Shown here in pieces: positions 51,578-61,281 of a DNA stretch of 64,000 bases. Numbering within the stretch: position 1 is the stretch's first letter; every line of letters starts with the position of its first letter. The translations under genes and the position numbers were made by a program. Origin of the DNA: Peptococcaceae bacterium BRH_c8a. GTDB taxonomy: Bacteria > Bacillota > Desulfotomaculia > Desulfotomaculales > Desulfallaceae. The notes below the pieces were generated by a model that saw only the letters and a list, made by a program, of their open reading frames with translations, was not told the DNA's origin and searched no databases. The stretch covers positions 144,092-208,091 of the forward strand of contig LADP01000042.1 of NCBI GenBank assembly GCA_000961575.1. The letters run 5' to 3'.

Positions 51578-54109
51578 ATGGAGGGCGTTATTAGAAACAA
51601 TGCTTCAGATCTTACTCTTAAGGTAAGATGTAGTTATGATGTGAAAAAACTAAATCTGTATGAATGGGAAGATTATCTGGATATTCTTTGCGGGAATCGC
51701 GATTATCAGAAAGAGGCTATTAAGACAGCTATCATATACTTGGCTTCAGGCGAGTATTCGAATATTGATCAGTTGGCAAGAGAAAATTATAAGAATAATC
51801 GGGATTTACAAAGACTTTATCGTACAGAACATGATTTCATCCAACATATTCCATTAAAAGGTAAACTATCGGGGGTTATTGATTTAGCAACTGCTACAGG
51901 TAAAAGCTATGTAATATATGGCATAGCACAAATTATGTTGTCCCTGAGTTTTGTAACCAAAGTTTTAGTTTTATGCCCTTCTCTAACAATTGAATCTGGT
52001 TTAATGGAAAAATTCAAGGAAAAAACTAGTGATGCAAGATTAAAAGCAAGCATCCCTGAAACTGCGTTTTTTAAAAATCCAAGAATAATTGATGCCAATA
52101 GCACCATAAAAGATGGAGATATTTGCGTAGAAAATATTCACGCTGTTTACGATGGAACAGGGTCATCCATAATAGAAAGCCTTAAAGGGTGTGGAGAAAA
52201 AACATTAGTTTTAAGTGATGAAGTTCATCATGCATATAATTCCAGTGGAGCACATGACATTAGGAAATGGAAAGCTTTTTTGATGAGTGAAGAATTGCAA
52301 TTTAAATATTTGATTGGTTTTACTGCAACAGCTTACATAGAAAATGATTATTTCTCCGATGTAATATATCGCTTCTCCCTTAGAGAAGCTATGGAAAGAA
52401 GTTTCGTAAAACTTGTTGAATATGTAGCCGAAGATGAAAGCGGCGATCAATATGAAAAGTTTCAAAAAATATATGATAATCATAAAGAGTTTCAAAAGAA
52501 ATATGGTGATATAAAGCCTATAACAATAATGGTTACAAAAGATATAAAATCGGCAGGATTTCTATATGAAGATTTTATAGATTTCATTGAAAAAAAAGAA
52601 GGGATATGTCGAGACGAATTTCAAGACAAGGTTCTTGTTGTAACGTCAGCGGCTAAACATAAAAAGAATGTTATTGCTTTAAAAACGGTTGATGATAAGA
52701 GTAACCCAGCAGAGTGGATAATTTCTGTATCAATGTTAACCGAAGGCTGGGATGTGAAAAATGTATTTCAAATAGTGCCTTGGGAAGACAGGGCTTTTAA
52801 CTCAAAATTGTTAATAGCACAAGTATTGGGCAGAGGCCTTAGAATACCTGAAAATACAAGTGGCCAATCAAAGGTTAGGGTATTTAATCATGCCAGTTGG
52901 AGTAAAGGTATACAGTCCTTGGTGGATGAAGTGTTGGAAAAAGAAATGACAGTCTCTAGTAGAATTGTAAACTCAATTGACAAAAATAAATATAACTTTA
53001 AAGTTTATACAATTAATTACACAAAGAAAGAGCGTACCATTGAAAAAAAGGGTACTAAGGCCCAAGAAGTATTTGATCTAACAAACGGCATTAAACTGGT
53101 CTCTCAAAGCGAAAGGGAACCCAAGAAAACAACTTATGAGGATATAAAGGGACGTCTTCATTCAAAATCTACAATTATTCAAAAAGAATTAATATCCATT
53201 GATGAAGTCATCTATAGAATTATTGAGAGTTTTAAAGGACGTGCGTTGGAAGCAAAGTTGGTCTTCCCCAGTGGTGAGTACGAGCAAGAGAGATTACCAT
53301 CTACCAAAGATATTAGAACGTTCATTGAAAAATCAATGAGAGATATAGGTGAGTATGGTTCATTTCTTACTTTAGAAAATGCAGATAAAATATATGGTCG
53401 TTTTAATGGATTACTTAGAAGGAAGCCTGCTACGCCTATATTGGAAAAGGCTGTGAATACCTTGGTGCCACTAAATACAGCAGATATGAAATCGGAAATT
53501 TCAAGATATGGGACTCTTGTTAGGGATGTTTCATTATTTTTCTCAGATAACTATAAAAGTGAAATAGAAGAGGATGAATTGGTTATTTTTGAGGCCGTAC
53601 GTCAAGAATTAAAAAAACGTCAAGATAACGAAATAAACAGGTATAATTTCAAAACACCTGTTAATGTGGTTTTTACTACTCTTGAACCTGAGAAAAAGTT
53701 TGTGGAGCTTTTGACCAGCAACGGATTTTCTCAACATATTGATGCGTGGATTAAATCACGAGATAAAGGGTTTTACAGTATAGATTATCAAAAGAATAAA
53801 GGGAGTAAATTCAAAGCTTTTAATCCAGACTTTTTTATCAAAAAGGGTAATAATATTATTGTCGTAGAAATTAAGTCAGATAATGATGATAACATTGAAA
53901 ATAGAGCAAAAAATAGAGCAGCTAAAAGACATTTTGAAATATTAAATGTAGAACTTAAAAAACATAAAATACCAAATAAGTACTATTTTACATTCTTAAG
54001 TCCAGTAGATTATAATACGTTTGCCGATAACGTCAAGGATGGTAGAATATTTGAATTGAAATTCCGTAGTCATCTTGAAATATTGCTAGAGGATTTTGAT
54101 GATGAGTAA
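51578..54109 (+). CDS. res: Type III restriction enzyme helicase-nuclease (Res)
   Basis: 843 residues, slightly shorter than many Res subunits. Helicase motif I DLATATGKSYVIYG (about 102-115; TATGKS), motif II VLSDEVHHAY (about 212), motif III-like FTATAYIEND, motif VI-like QVLGRGLRIP. C-terminal PD-(D/E)xK-type endonuclease NPDFFIKKGNNIIVVEIKSD (about 750). With Mod it cuts DNA between unmethylated inverted sites. The ATG overlaps nothing and follows GGGGG; typical mod-res pair. Confidence 0.94.
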   Translation: MEGVIRNNASDLTLKVRCSYDVKKLNLYEWEDYLDILCGNRDYQKEAIKTAIIYLASGEYSNIDQLARENYKNNRDLQRLYRTEHDFIQHIPLKGKLSGVIDLATATGKSYVIYGIAQIMLSLSFVTKVLVLCPSLTIESGLMEKFKEKTSDARLKASIPETAFFKNPRIIDANSTIKDGDICVENIHAVYDGTGSSIIESLKGCGEKTLVLSDEVHHAYNSSGAHDIRKWKAFLMSEELQFKYLIGFTATAYIENDYFSDVIYRFSLREAMERSFVKLVEYVAEDESGDQYEKFQKIYDNHKEFQKKYGDIKPITIMVTKDIKSAGFLYEDFIDFIEKKEGICRDEFQDKVLVVTSAAKHKKNVIALKTVDDKSNPAEWIISVSMLTEGWDVKNVFQIVPWEDRAFNSKLLIAQVLGRGLRIPENTSGQSKVRVFNHASWSKGIQSLVDEVLEKEMTVSSRIVNSIDKNKYNFKVYTINYTKKERTIEKKGTKAQEVFDLTNGIKLVSQSEREPKKTTYEDIKGRLHSKSTIIQKELISIDEVIYRIIESFKGRALEAKLVFPSGEYEQERLPSTKDIRTFIEKSMRDIGEYGSFLTLENADKIYGRFNGLLRRKPATPILEKAVNTLVPLNTADMKSEISRYGTLVRDVSLFFSDNYKSEIEEDELVIFEAVRQELKKRQDNEINRYNFKTPVNVVFTTLEPEKKFVELLTSNGFSQHIDAWIKSRDKGFYSIDYQKNKGSKFKAFNPDFFIKKGNNIIVVEIKSDNDDNIENRAKNRAAKRHFEILNVELKKHKIPNKYYFTFLSPVDYNTFADNVKDGRIFELKFRSHLEILLEDFDDE

Positions 54110-54601
54110 CTGCCACAGCCAAAAAAGCAAGAAACACGCTTTGATTTATTTTAACACTCAAGTAAATTATCAGAAACAAGTACTTATGACTACCATCTCA
54201 ATACCGTCACCTTATACTTCATTTGGGTAAGTATATCCTTAGAGCTTTTACCATTGTGGTCATGGTATTACCAGAGGTTGTGTACGCAGCAGCGATACTA
54301 TGGTAGGGTTGGTTGATTCTCTAATCTGCTTACATACTAATCGCTATTAGCTCTTACTGCTGAATAACTCGTACTTAAAATAGCCAAGATTGATTTGTGT
54401 ATTTATCTTTTCCCAAGGCAATGACATGTCTCTTGATATGATCGGTTTTACAGGATTAGATGTCAATGCTCTTTGTGTTGGCGGTGTACCCAATTTTTAA
54501 CTCTGCTTTACGACGTAAAAAGATTTAAATAATGGTGTAAATCTGTAATTAGATTAATCCAGGGTAGGGCTTATTTAAAAGCCTATAAGGAGTTGATAAG
54601 T
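54110..54601. other. Gene-free gap between res and the helicase
   Basis: 492 bases with no long frame. Only an AAGGAG ribosome site at the right end and GGCTTATTTAAAAGCC (about 54567-54582), a small hairpin, are visible. No terminator or promoter is convincing; the sequence may be decayed DNA. Confidence 0.4.
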
Positions 54602-56596
54602 ATGTTTGACAGTTTGTTTTATTGTGATGTAGAAAATGGTGGTAAAATATCAAGCCTAATAACAGATTTCATGGCTTATTCAGAAAAAGAATCAAAACAG
54701 GTGTATATTATTAAAAAAGCTTTAGGTACAGAAAACAAGTATGAATACTCATATAAAGAATCTGCTATTATTTTAGTCCCAAAACATAAAATTGTGGTGC
54801 TAAACTATGGTAATAATAATGATGATTTCGGGTATTTTTATGAGGATTTTATTGAAGATTTAGGTTACTTATCTGATAAATTTGATTATAAGAAAATATT
54901 AGGACGTCCTAGAGAATGGAATAGATTAATTGTAAAAGAAGAATTTTCAGGTTTCAGTATTAATAATTTTTTTCAAGAAAAAAGAGTAGAATATGCAGAT
55001 GAGAGAAGAGTAGACCTATTAATATCTTTATTAATAGGTAGTATAAATGATGTTGATAAATTAGGAATAGAAAGTCCCCAAGCTTTATTGGATAAAGTGA
55101 AAAAGAAAATTGTTTTATTTGATGGCATGCAAAGCAGATTTATTTATGAAAATGTTGATAAACCAAGTGTGACAATTCAAGGGTTAGCTGGAACAGGTAA
55201 AACTGAGCTATTATTGCACAAATTACGAGAGACTTATGTAAAGGAAAAAGATAGTCGTATTGTATTTACATGTTTTAACAAAGTTTTAGCGGAAGATATG
55301 AAGAATAGAATTCCAAGGTTTTTTAACTTTATGAAAGTAGAGGAACAAATAGAATGGAATAATCGTCTTTGGGTTTTTTCAAGTTGGGGTTCACAAAGTA
55401 ATTCAAATTCAGGGCTATATAGCTATATATGTTCATGTTATGGATTAGATTTTATAAGATACTCGTTTTCAAATACCTTTGATACAGTATGTCAACTTGC
55501 CAAAGAACAACTGATAGCAAACAAATTTGAACCGTGTTTTGATTTTATTTTTATTGATGAGAGTCAAGATTTTTCTAAAAGTTTTTTTGATTTGTGTACT
55601 CTAGTTACAAAAGAAAAAGTTTATATTGCAGGAGATATATTTCAAAACATTTTTGATACAGACATCGAAAACTCGGTAAACTGCGATTATTTACTTAACA
55701 AGTGTTATCGAACAGATCCCAAAACTTTAATGTTTGCGCATTCTGTGGGAATGGGATTATATGAAAAACCTGTAATCCGCTGGTTGGAAGATATAGAATG
55801 GGAGGCTTGTGGTTATGATTTTTCAAGAGAACATAAAAAATTTGTATTGAAGCGAACCCCTCTGAGGAGATTTGAAGACCTTGAATCAGAAGAAGTAAAT
55901 AGTGTACAGCTTAGAAGCAGTTCGTCTAACTCTTTCATAGAAGAAATATTGTTATGTATTGATGAATTTAAAGAACGTCACACTACAGTCAAACCTGATG
56001 ATATCGCAGTAGTGTTTTTAGGAAATAGAAAAGTTAATTATGAGTTAGCAGATGAACTTGTTTTTGCAGTTAATAAAAAGTATAAATGGGAAGCTTGCCT
56101 GGGGTATGTAGCCAAAACCAAAATAAAAAATCAATTGTTTATAAGTAATACTAATAATGTTAAAGGTTTAGAATTTCCATTTATAATATGCGTTGAAACG
56201 GGTAGAATAACCGATAATATTCAGCAGAGAAATTCTATATATATGATTCTTACCCGTTCATTCTTATCATCATATTTTATTGTAAACAGTATAAATAAAG
56301 AATTTATCGAAAGATACTCGCAGGCAATAACGAGTATTAACAAAGATGGTTTTATGAAATTAAGGGAGCCAAGCCAAGCTGAAAAGGAAACACAAGCAGA
56401 AAAGATAAAAATTGCTCTCTCAAAAAAGAAATCCGTTGAGGATATAATAAACGAAATAAGCAAGGAGTTTCCAAAACTGACAAAAAAACAAAAGTCAACT
56501 CTATACTCTACCATCCCAAATATTATTGAAAATGAAACAGAAGAAGAGGTTGCTAAAAAAACAAGAGGCATTATAAAAGTCTTTTTGGGAGATTGA
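54602..56596 (+). CDS. UvrD/Rep-like superfamily 1 helicase
   Basis: 664 residues. The first 180 residues are unlike any domain I recognise. Walker A VTIQGLAGTGKTELL near 196, motif Ia IVFTCFNKVLAEDM, motif II FDFIFIDESQDF near 318, Q-rich IAGDIFQNIFD, LNKCYRTDPKT and late motif NNVKGLEFPFIICVETG with MILTRSF. The helicase is intact. ATG 54602 follows AAGGAG. It is next to a type III R-M system and paired with a 215-residue unknown gene 4 bases downstream, which suggests a two-gene defence module. Confidence 0.85.
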   Translation: MFDSLFYCDVENGGKISSLITDFMAYSEKESKQVYIIKKALGTENKYEYSYKESAIILVPKHKIVVLNYGNNNDDFGYFYEDFIEDLGYLSDKFDYKKILGRPREWNRLIVKEEFSGFSINNFFQEKRVEYADERRVDLLISLLIGSINDVDKLGIESPQALLDKVKKKIVLFDGMQSRFIYENVDKPSVTIQGLAGTGKTELLLHKLRETYVKEKDSRIVFTCFNKVLAEDMKNRIPRFFNFMKVEEQIEWNNRLWVFSSWGSQSNSNSGLYSYICSCYGLDFIRYSFSNTFDTVCQLAKEQLIANKFEPCFDFIFIDESQDFSKSFFDLCTLVTKEKVYIAGDIFQNIFDTDIENSVNCDYLLNKCYRTDPKTLMFAHSVGMGLYEKPVIRWLEDIEWEACGYDFSREHKKFVLKRTPLRRFEDLESEEVNSVQLRSSSSNSFIEEILLCIDEFKERHTTVKPDDIAVVFLGNRKVNYELADELVFAVNKKYKWEACLGYVAKTKIKNQLFISNTNNVKGLEFPFIICVETGRITDNIQQRNSIYMILTRSFLSSYFIVNSINKEFIERYSQAITSINKDGFMKLREPSQAEKETQAEKIKIALSKKKSVEDIINEISKEFPKLTKKQKSTLYSTIPNIIENETEEEVAKKTRGIIKVFLGD

Positions 56597-56600
56597 TATT

Positions 56601-57248
56601 ATGAAATCATACCAGTTTCTAATAAATGATTATTTGATTGGTTGGAGAATGGCAATTAGAGAAAAAGCTGATATTATATTATTACTGATAAATACTATAA
56701 GATATTTGAATTACTTGACGTTAGATAAGTTGGAGACTGTGCCAAATGCAGATATTCAATTAATTATTCATGTTGATAAAATGAGTAGAATCTTATTGTG
56801 CAAAGAAGAAAAGATTCACACATTTCAATTTCCATTTTTAATTTCAGAGGAAGATAATAAACTAGTTGTTTATTATAAAGGACGTGATCTAGATAGCAAG
56901 GTTAGTTCGATTATATCAACAATATTTAAAAAAAGTGTACTATTTAATGAATCTATAGATTCTATGTTTGATTTGTATTTAGATGCAATGAGGGAATATG
57001 AGATTACTGATAATCTTCAAAGTGATTTTTGTTGGGATTTAGTTATGCATCTATTATCATTTGAGCCTGGATATTTAAGGTATGACTATGATTATGATAG
57101 AGAAGATGATATTCTGCATCCTCTAAATCATTTAGACTTTTACTATACAAATAATAATACATTTAAAATAGGGCTTAATGGAAGTATTAATAATAATGAT
57201 TTAATTAGATTATTAGATATTAATCAACATTGTAAGTATCTAAGATAA
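56601..57248 (+). CDS. Unknown partner of the helicase
   Basis: 215 residues, charged alpha/beta. The ending YLRYDYDYDREDDILHPLNHLDFYY recalls DUF2290-type proteins, whose H-P-x-x-H-L segment appears here, but this is a weak resemblance. Follows the helicase after 4 bases with GGGAG, so the two are probably translated together. May be a regulator or effector of a helicase-based defence pair. Confidence 0.6.
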   Translation: MKSYQFLINDYLIGWRMAIREKADIILLLINTIRYLNYLTLDKLETVPNADIQLIIHVDKMSRILLCKEEKIHTFQFPFLISEEDNKLVVYYKGRDLDSKVSSIISTIFKKSVLFNESIDSMFDLYLDAMREYEITDNLQSDFCWDLVMHLLSFEPGYLRYDYDYDREDDILHPLNHLDFYYTNNNTFKIGLNGSINNNDLIRLLDINQHCKYLR

Positions 57249-57299
57249 TGCTTTATTTTAATCTTGGTTAAAGCAATAAAAAAATTACTTTGTTAAAAA

Positions 57300-57851
57300 C
57301 AAAATTACTATGCATCCGCCGACAAGCGGTCCGCCTCCACCCAAAATAACAGTAAAATCAAGGGTTTGCGGGTAGTTAAAAAATCTATGTAATAAAAGCG
57401 GCTGGCAAGTTAACACTTCCCAGAACGCTTACGTTAAACTAGCCAAATATACAGATTCTATAGTGTGGCTGACTTCCGATGACCGCAAGCTTCTGCACGC
57501 CGGCGGCGTCGAATTCTGTTACGTTGGCAATTAAGTTATGCTGCCAGGCGGCTTATTGCTGAGGCCATACAGAAAGCCACCGGGATAAAACATCCAGATT
57601 TTATTGAGTAATTGTTGGTGCGCTGGGAGGGGTATGGACCCCCGTTAAAGACCCACAAATTTGCATTTTCCTTGGTCCAGACTACGCTGACCAGTAATCA
57701 GGCCACCTTATATGAACTGCTGGACCAGTATGATAAAGACGGCACCATTTGGCTTCTGCCTGGGATCCGGAGTATGGTAAAATATACCACGTCCTCCCTG
57801 TGTATATATAGATTAAATTTAAGTGTTTTAAATAAATATCTGCTTGGTAAC
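57300..57851. pseudogene. Decayed coding sequence
   Basis: Fragments look coding but are broken by stops and shifts: NAYVKLAKYTDSIVWLTSDD followed by RKLLHAGGVEFCYVGN (57418-57534), RRLIAEAIQKATGIKHPDFIE-like (57550-57610) and a frame at 57612 reading ATLYELLDQYDKDGTIWLLPG. These parts are GC-richer than the flanking defence genes and resemble the plasmid block. No family could be recognised. Confidence 0.45.
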
Positions 57852-59024
57852 TTAAGGGTTATTTTTTTGCCCGGGCATTTTGTCAGCCCAAGTACATAGC
57901 CTATTAATATATTCACTACATAAACTATTTGCATTTTTCCAATATTCAATATCTATTTTTGCTATATCGCCAAGCTTGAAATTATATAAATTAGAACGAG
58001 GTTTCCCTTGGTCGTCTCGTTCTAAATATCGTTCATCCACAATTCCTCGATTATGTACATGAATGTTCCGCCGCATAACCAACTCAACAAGTTCGATGAG
58101 TTTATCTCCCAAAGAAGTATCTACGCATTCAACTCCCATCTTGCTTAAGACATACAGCAAATCTTTAAGATAGCGAAAACGAAGTTGTTCATCAATAACA
58201 TCGTCACGAAAATCTTCAAAAGATTTATATCGGCCCATACGAGCCAAGGAAATTTTTTCTTTGGCACCCAAAACACCAATCAGATTAAAGAAGTTTTTTT
58301 GAAGAATTGATCGGGTAATATCAAACACTGCAGCATCAAATGCGGTCATTAGTAAAAGAAAGCCCTGTCTTAGAATGTTAATTTCTGATTCCGGTGAGAC
58401 AATACGTTCTGTAAGTTCAAACTCAATTGATCTGTCCCTAGCGTAAAATAGATCATGTAGTTTTTTTTCTGATATGATGTAAATTGCGCTTTTAATTACA
58501 AAATCTATATGTTCGGTTCCTAATTCATCTATTTCATGACCCTCTCTAATCGCTTCTTCTTGTGCAATATAATAATTAGACCGGGCTGTATTTATTGCCT
58601 CATATGATGTGTCTTGCTCTAATTCACCTATAAAGAAATCTATCCATTCACCAGTATTAGAACGAGCATCAATATCATCAATACCATCTGGCCTTTCTAA
58701 AGATTTAAGATTAAGTTCTGCTTCTAATATCGCTTGGTTTAAAAAAGGTTTGATCTCGTGAATTGAGGTTACTAATTTTGATGCTTCTGTATGATTGTAT
58801 GGTTCATGTCTTTTATGCAACTTTGTACTTTCTGGAATTTTTGATACCCCATGTTCTTGGAGTATATTTGAAACTTCTTGCACTTCTGAATCATACATTG
58901 TAGCCTTTATCTCGAGGAAAGATATATATCTATTTATATACTCTTGTTCTATATCAAAACGTTTTTTTATATCATGGATATCGTTTTCAATTGGTGTAAT
59001 TTTAGATTTATCCAAATTTCTCAA
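57852..59024 (-). CDS. HEPN-domain protein
   Basis: 390 residues. Long helical N-terminus (coiled-coil-like). The C-terminal half has MRRNIHVHNRGIVDERYLER near 320, the R-x4-6-H motif of HEPN RNases, preceded by GAKEKISLARMGRYKSFEDF. HEPN proteins are RNases in toxins and phage-abortive systems. TTG start after AAGGTAGG. It stands alone, opposite to the helicase pair, with an AT-rich gap on either side. The RNase activity is inferred. Confidence 0.7.
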   Translation of the reverse strand: MRNLDKSKITPIENDIHDIKKRFDIEQEYINRYISFLEIKATMYDSEVQEVSNILQEHGVSKIPESTKLHKRHEPYNHTEASKLVTSIHEIKPFLNQAILEAELNLKSLERPDGIDDIDARSNTGEWIDFFIGELEQDTSYEAINTARSNYYIAQEEAIREGHEIDELGTEHIDFVIKSAIYIISEKKLHDLFYARDRSIEFELTERIVSPESEINILRQGFLLLMTAFDAAVFDITRSILQKNFFNLIGVLGAKEKISLARMGRYKSFEDFRDDVIDEQLRFRYLKDLLYVLSKMGVECVDTSLGDKLIELVELVMRRNIHVHNRGIVDERYLERDDQGKPRSNLYNFKLGDIAKIDIEYWKNANSLCSEYINRLCTWADKMPGQKNNP

Positions 59025-59320
59025 TACCTACCTTAAAATAAGTTAAAAAATTTGATATCTTGTGATTCGGCTCTTTGATAATAGTCCCTCCCATATTTTA
59101 CTTTAGTTAAACAGATAAGGAAATATCGCATATATGCGTATATGACGTCAGCTATTTTTAAAACTTACAGTTAAACGCCTGGTAATAGCGTTGGCGCCAG
59201 CGGAAAGCCACCGGAGGCTGTCTCGGGTTCGGACCAAAATTTTTATTTATTATCATAATTATAGTTATCACCTCGTTTATTATTGGATTTTTTTAAAAGA
59301 TAAATAAACCTTCAGAGTAA
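59025..59320. other. Gap with a palindrome
   Basis: No gene. It holds the perfect palindrome CGCATATATGCG (59127-59138) about 100 bases upstream of the HEPN gene start (minus strand), which could be an operator. Confidence 0.45.
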
Positions 59321-59449
59321 CTATTCGTCCTTCTGTGACTCTCTTCCCTTCCTGCAGGCATACTTCTTACCCTCAGCCTTTTTATTTGGTACAACCTGGG
59401 TCTGCGGCTTTCTTTGCCATGCTGCCCGGGTCAGCTTAACTTTTTTCAT
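59321..59449 (-). CDS. Small basic protein
   Basis: 42 residues, MKKVKLTRAAWQRKPQTQVV... with 12 Lys or Arg. GGAGGTAAAAACA precedes ATG, a strong start. No family recognised; it resembles short DNA- or RNA-binding peptides. It lies downstream of the HigA-like gene on the same strand and may be its last operon member. Confidence 0.5.
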   Translation of the reverse strand: MKKVKLTRAAWQRKPQTQVVPNKKAEGKKYACRKGRESQKDE

Positions 59450-59554
59450 TGTTTTTACCTCCGTAGCTTGTTTAAATTTATTAATAGAAAAATAAAACCA
59501 CCTGTGATAAGAGGTGGTAAATTCAAATTGAATATAAAGTTAAGTCTTTACTAT

Positions 59555-60700
59555 CTAAACTCCACCATCATTGGCCCATTTGAAATACCTTTTTAAATTG
59601 TTTAGGTGGCTATAGGGAATTACCTTATCATGCTGCAACCTTCCAACAACAATGCCCGGTGCTATGTTGAGACGTTCAGCGAAACTTTGAACTGACGAGT
59701 AACTAATATTCCCTTGATCAATAAATTTCTTGTACTCAACCTTAGGAATTAAAAAATCCGAAGCATACCCATTTGCGTCTTCTTCAAGCTCGCTTTCTAA
59801 TCCATTATATTCCAAAAATACATCTCTTTTTTTATTTTGTAATACGTGTCTAGCTTCATGGAAAAAGGTAAACCATAAATGATCATCTGTTTTATATCTT
59901 AAGCTTAATTGAATTACAGCTTTTTGAGAGTTTAACCAATACGTGGCGCCATTAACTCTAGATTTTGGCATTTCTGGCACGAATACAACGGCTACGCCAG
60001 CATTAGAACAAATGGATGTCATTTCGTTAACAAATACATCAGGGGGTTCTTTAGTAAGATTTTTTATATTCTCTAAGGCTTTACGAAACTCAGAAGCTTT
60101 AAAAGGTTTACATTTAATATTATGGGAATCTATTTGTCCTTTTCTTATCCAAGCAGCAAGGGCACCAGGTTCACTTTTATAGGTAGGGGATTGGCGAAAT
60201 ACTATATGTCCAAAAGTGTTATGCCCTTCTATTATTCTTTTCCACAATTCTCGCCAGGCTTCAACTGTAGCAACTCCGAAAAATCTAAGAGCTTCTTTAA
60301 GTTGCTCAGTTTTTATACTTGAACCACTTATCCAGTCTTGCTTAATCATTTCATTAACGGGGATTTCTTTTAACCAGTCCAATTCAGTTTGCATGCGTTT
60401 TTTTTCTTCAATTTCTGCAAGTTTTTCTCTGTAATTAAGTTCTAGGTTATTCCAAAAACTTGCTGGAACACCTAGAACCCTTTCAAGTTGAAGGGCTGTT
60501 TCAGGTGTAATGGATGCTTTACCTTTAATAATTTCATTTATGGTCTTTTTAGGTCTACCAGTTCTCTCTGCCAATTCTGCCTGCGTTAAACTCAGATGTT
60601 CAATAGTTTCTAACAAAGTTTCGCCTGGAGGAACCACATAATCCGGATTATATTGTAAATAACCATTACTTTCTACCCCTCCGTTTATTATCTTTACCAT
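59555..60700 (-). CDS. HigA-like antitoxin fused to ImmA/IrrE metallopeptidase domain
   Basis: 381 residues. Residues about 28-85 form an XRE HTH (SLTQAELAERTGRPKKTINEI). A helical linker follows. The C-terminal domain has the zinc motif TFFHEARHVLQNKK near 283 and ELEEDANGYASDFLIP downstream, as in ImmA/IrrE proteases. Preceded by the HigB-like toxin, overlapping by 35 bases; GGAGG site. The pair is a toxin-first module, and the HTH probably binds the palindrome in the promoter. Confidence 0.9.
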   Translation of the reverse strand: MVKIINGGVESNGYLQYNPDYVVPPGETLLETIEHLSLTQAELAERTGRPKKTINEIIKGKASITPETALQLERVLGVPASFWNNLELNYREKLAEIEEKKRMQTELDWLKEIPVNEMIKQDWISGSSIKTEQLKEALRFFGVATVEAWRELWKRIIEGHNTFGHIVFRQSPTYKSEPGALAAWIRKGQIDSHNIKCKPFKASEFRKALENIKNLTKEPPDVFVNEMTSICSNAGVAVVFVPEMPKSRVNGATYWLNSQKAVIQLSLRYKTDDHLWFTFFHEARHVLQNKKRDVFLEYNGLESELEEDANGYASDFLIPKVEYKKFIDQGNISYSSVQSFAERLNIAPGIVVGRLQHDKVIPYSHLNNLKRYFKWANDGGV

Positions 60701-61031
60701 GATAATCCTCCACTTCTATTATCAGAATAGCAGTTACTTCGCTTACATCGATTCCACCGTCACTTTTTATAGGGATCGGCTTATGGGCAGGTATAAAAAT
60801 AAGTCGATATGGGTGTAGTAAGTCAACTGCGTATTGCCCCTGCCGGTTACCGCTTAATTCGTGAAGCCTTGGTGGTGGCAAGTGACTGATATCTGATAAA
60901 CAGACGGCAGCACGTAATTCGCTTAAACGCTGTCTCACCTTTTTTGCTATTTCGTGGCCCCATTCTTTAACGGACTCCCGTTCATTATTACATGCCTTTT
61001 GCAGCTTTTTATATTTAAAGTATATATCCAT
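60666..61031 (-). CDS. HigB/RelE-like toxin
   Basis: 121 residues with the killer-protein pattern: helices KKVRQRLSELRAAVCLSDIS, then LPPPRLHELSGNRQGQYAVD followed by LLHPYRLIFIP, and a final EVTAILIIEVEDYHGK. The H-x-L-x-G and P-Y-R-L-I-F motifs fit RelE-fold mRNA interferases. Ribosome site GGGGA before ATG. First gene of the pair, overlapping the antitoxin. Confidence 0.85.
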   Translation of the reverse strand: MDIYFKYKKLQKACNNERESVKEWGHEIAKKVRQRLSELRAAVCLSDISHLPPPRLHELSGNRQGQYAVDLLHPYRLIFIPAHKPIPIKSDGGIDVSEVTAILIIEVEDYHGKDNKRRGRK

Positions 61032-61051
61032 TATAATCCCCTGTCAATTTC

Positions 61052-61118
61052 TTATTAACCCTCGGGGTTAATTTATTTTGGCTTAACTCAATTTTACACC
61101 CTATACTTGTCCTGTCAA
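61052..61118 (-). promoter_or_regulatory. Promoter and operator of the toxin-antitoxin pair
   Basis: On the minus strand TTGACA (61113-61118) and TAAAAT (61091-61096) are 16 bases apart, a near-consensus sigma-A promoter. A perfect palindrome ATTAACCC-CGA-GGGTTAAT (61052-61070) lies between the -10 box and the toxin start, the expected place for autorepression by the HTH antitoxin. Confidence 0.78.
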
Positions 61119-61177
61119 GATGTAGACAATAATTAAATAACTGGCATATTTATTAGCCCCTTGGTATTGCGATCATC

Positions 61178-61190
61178 TAACACCGTGTTA
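61178..61190. promoter_or_regulatory. Small palindrome upstream of the NERD gene
   Basis: TAACAC-C-GTGTTA is symmetric and lies about 90 bases before the ATG at 61282. Possible operator; no regulator identified. Confidence 0.4.
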
Positions 61191-61281
61191 TAACAAAAAT
61201 ACTTTTGTATGCTGAACGTTGGAGGAAGAAGAAAATACATTGTAGAATTATGGACTTAAAACTAAGTATTAGGTGATTATT

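Noticed and set aside
57612..57899. 95-codon plus frame
   Set aside because: No ribosome site, overlaps the 3' end of the HEPN gene; treated as part of decayed coding DNA.
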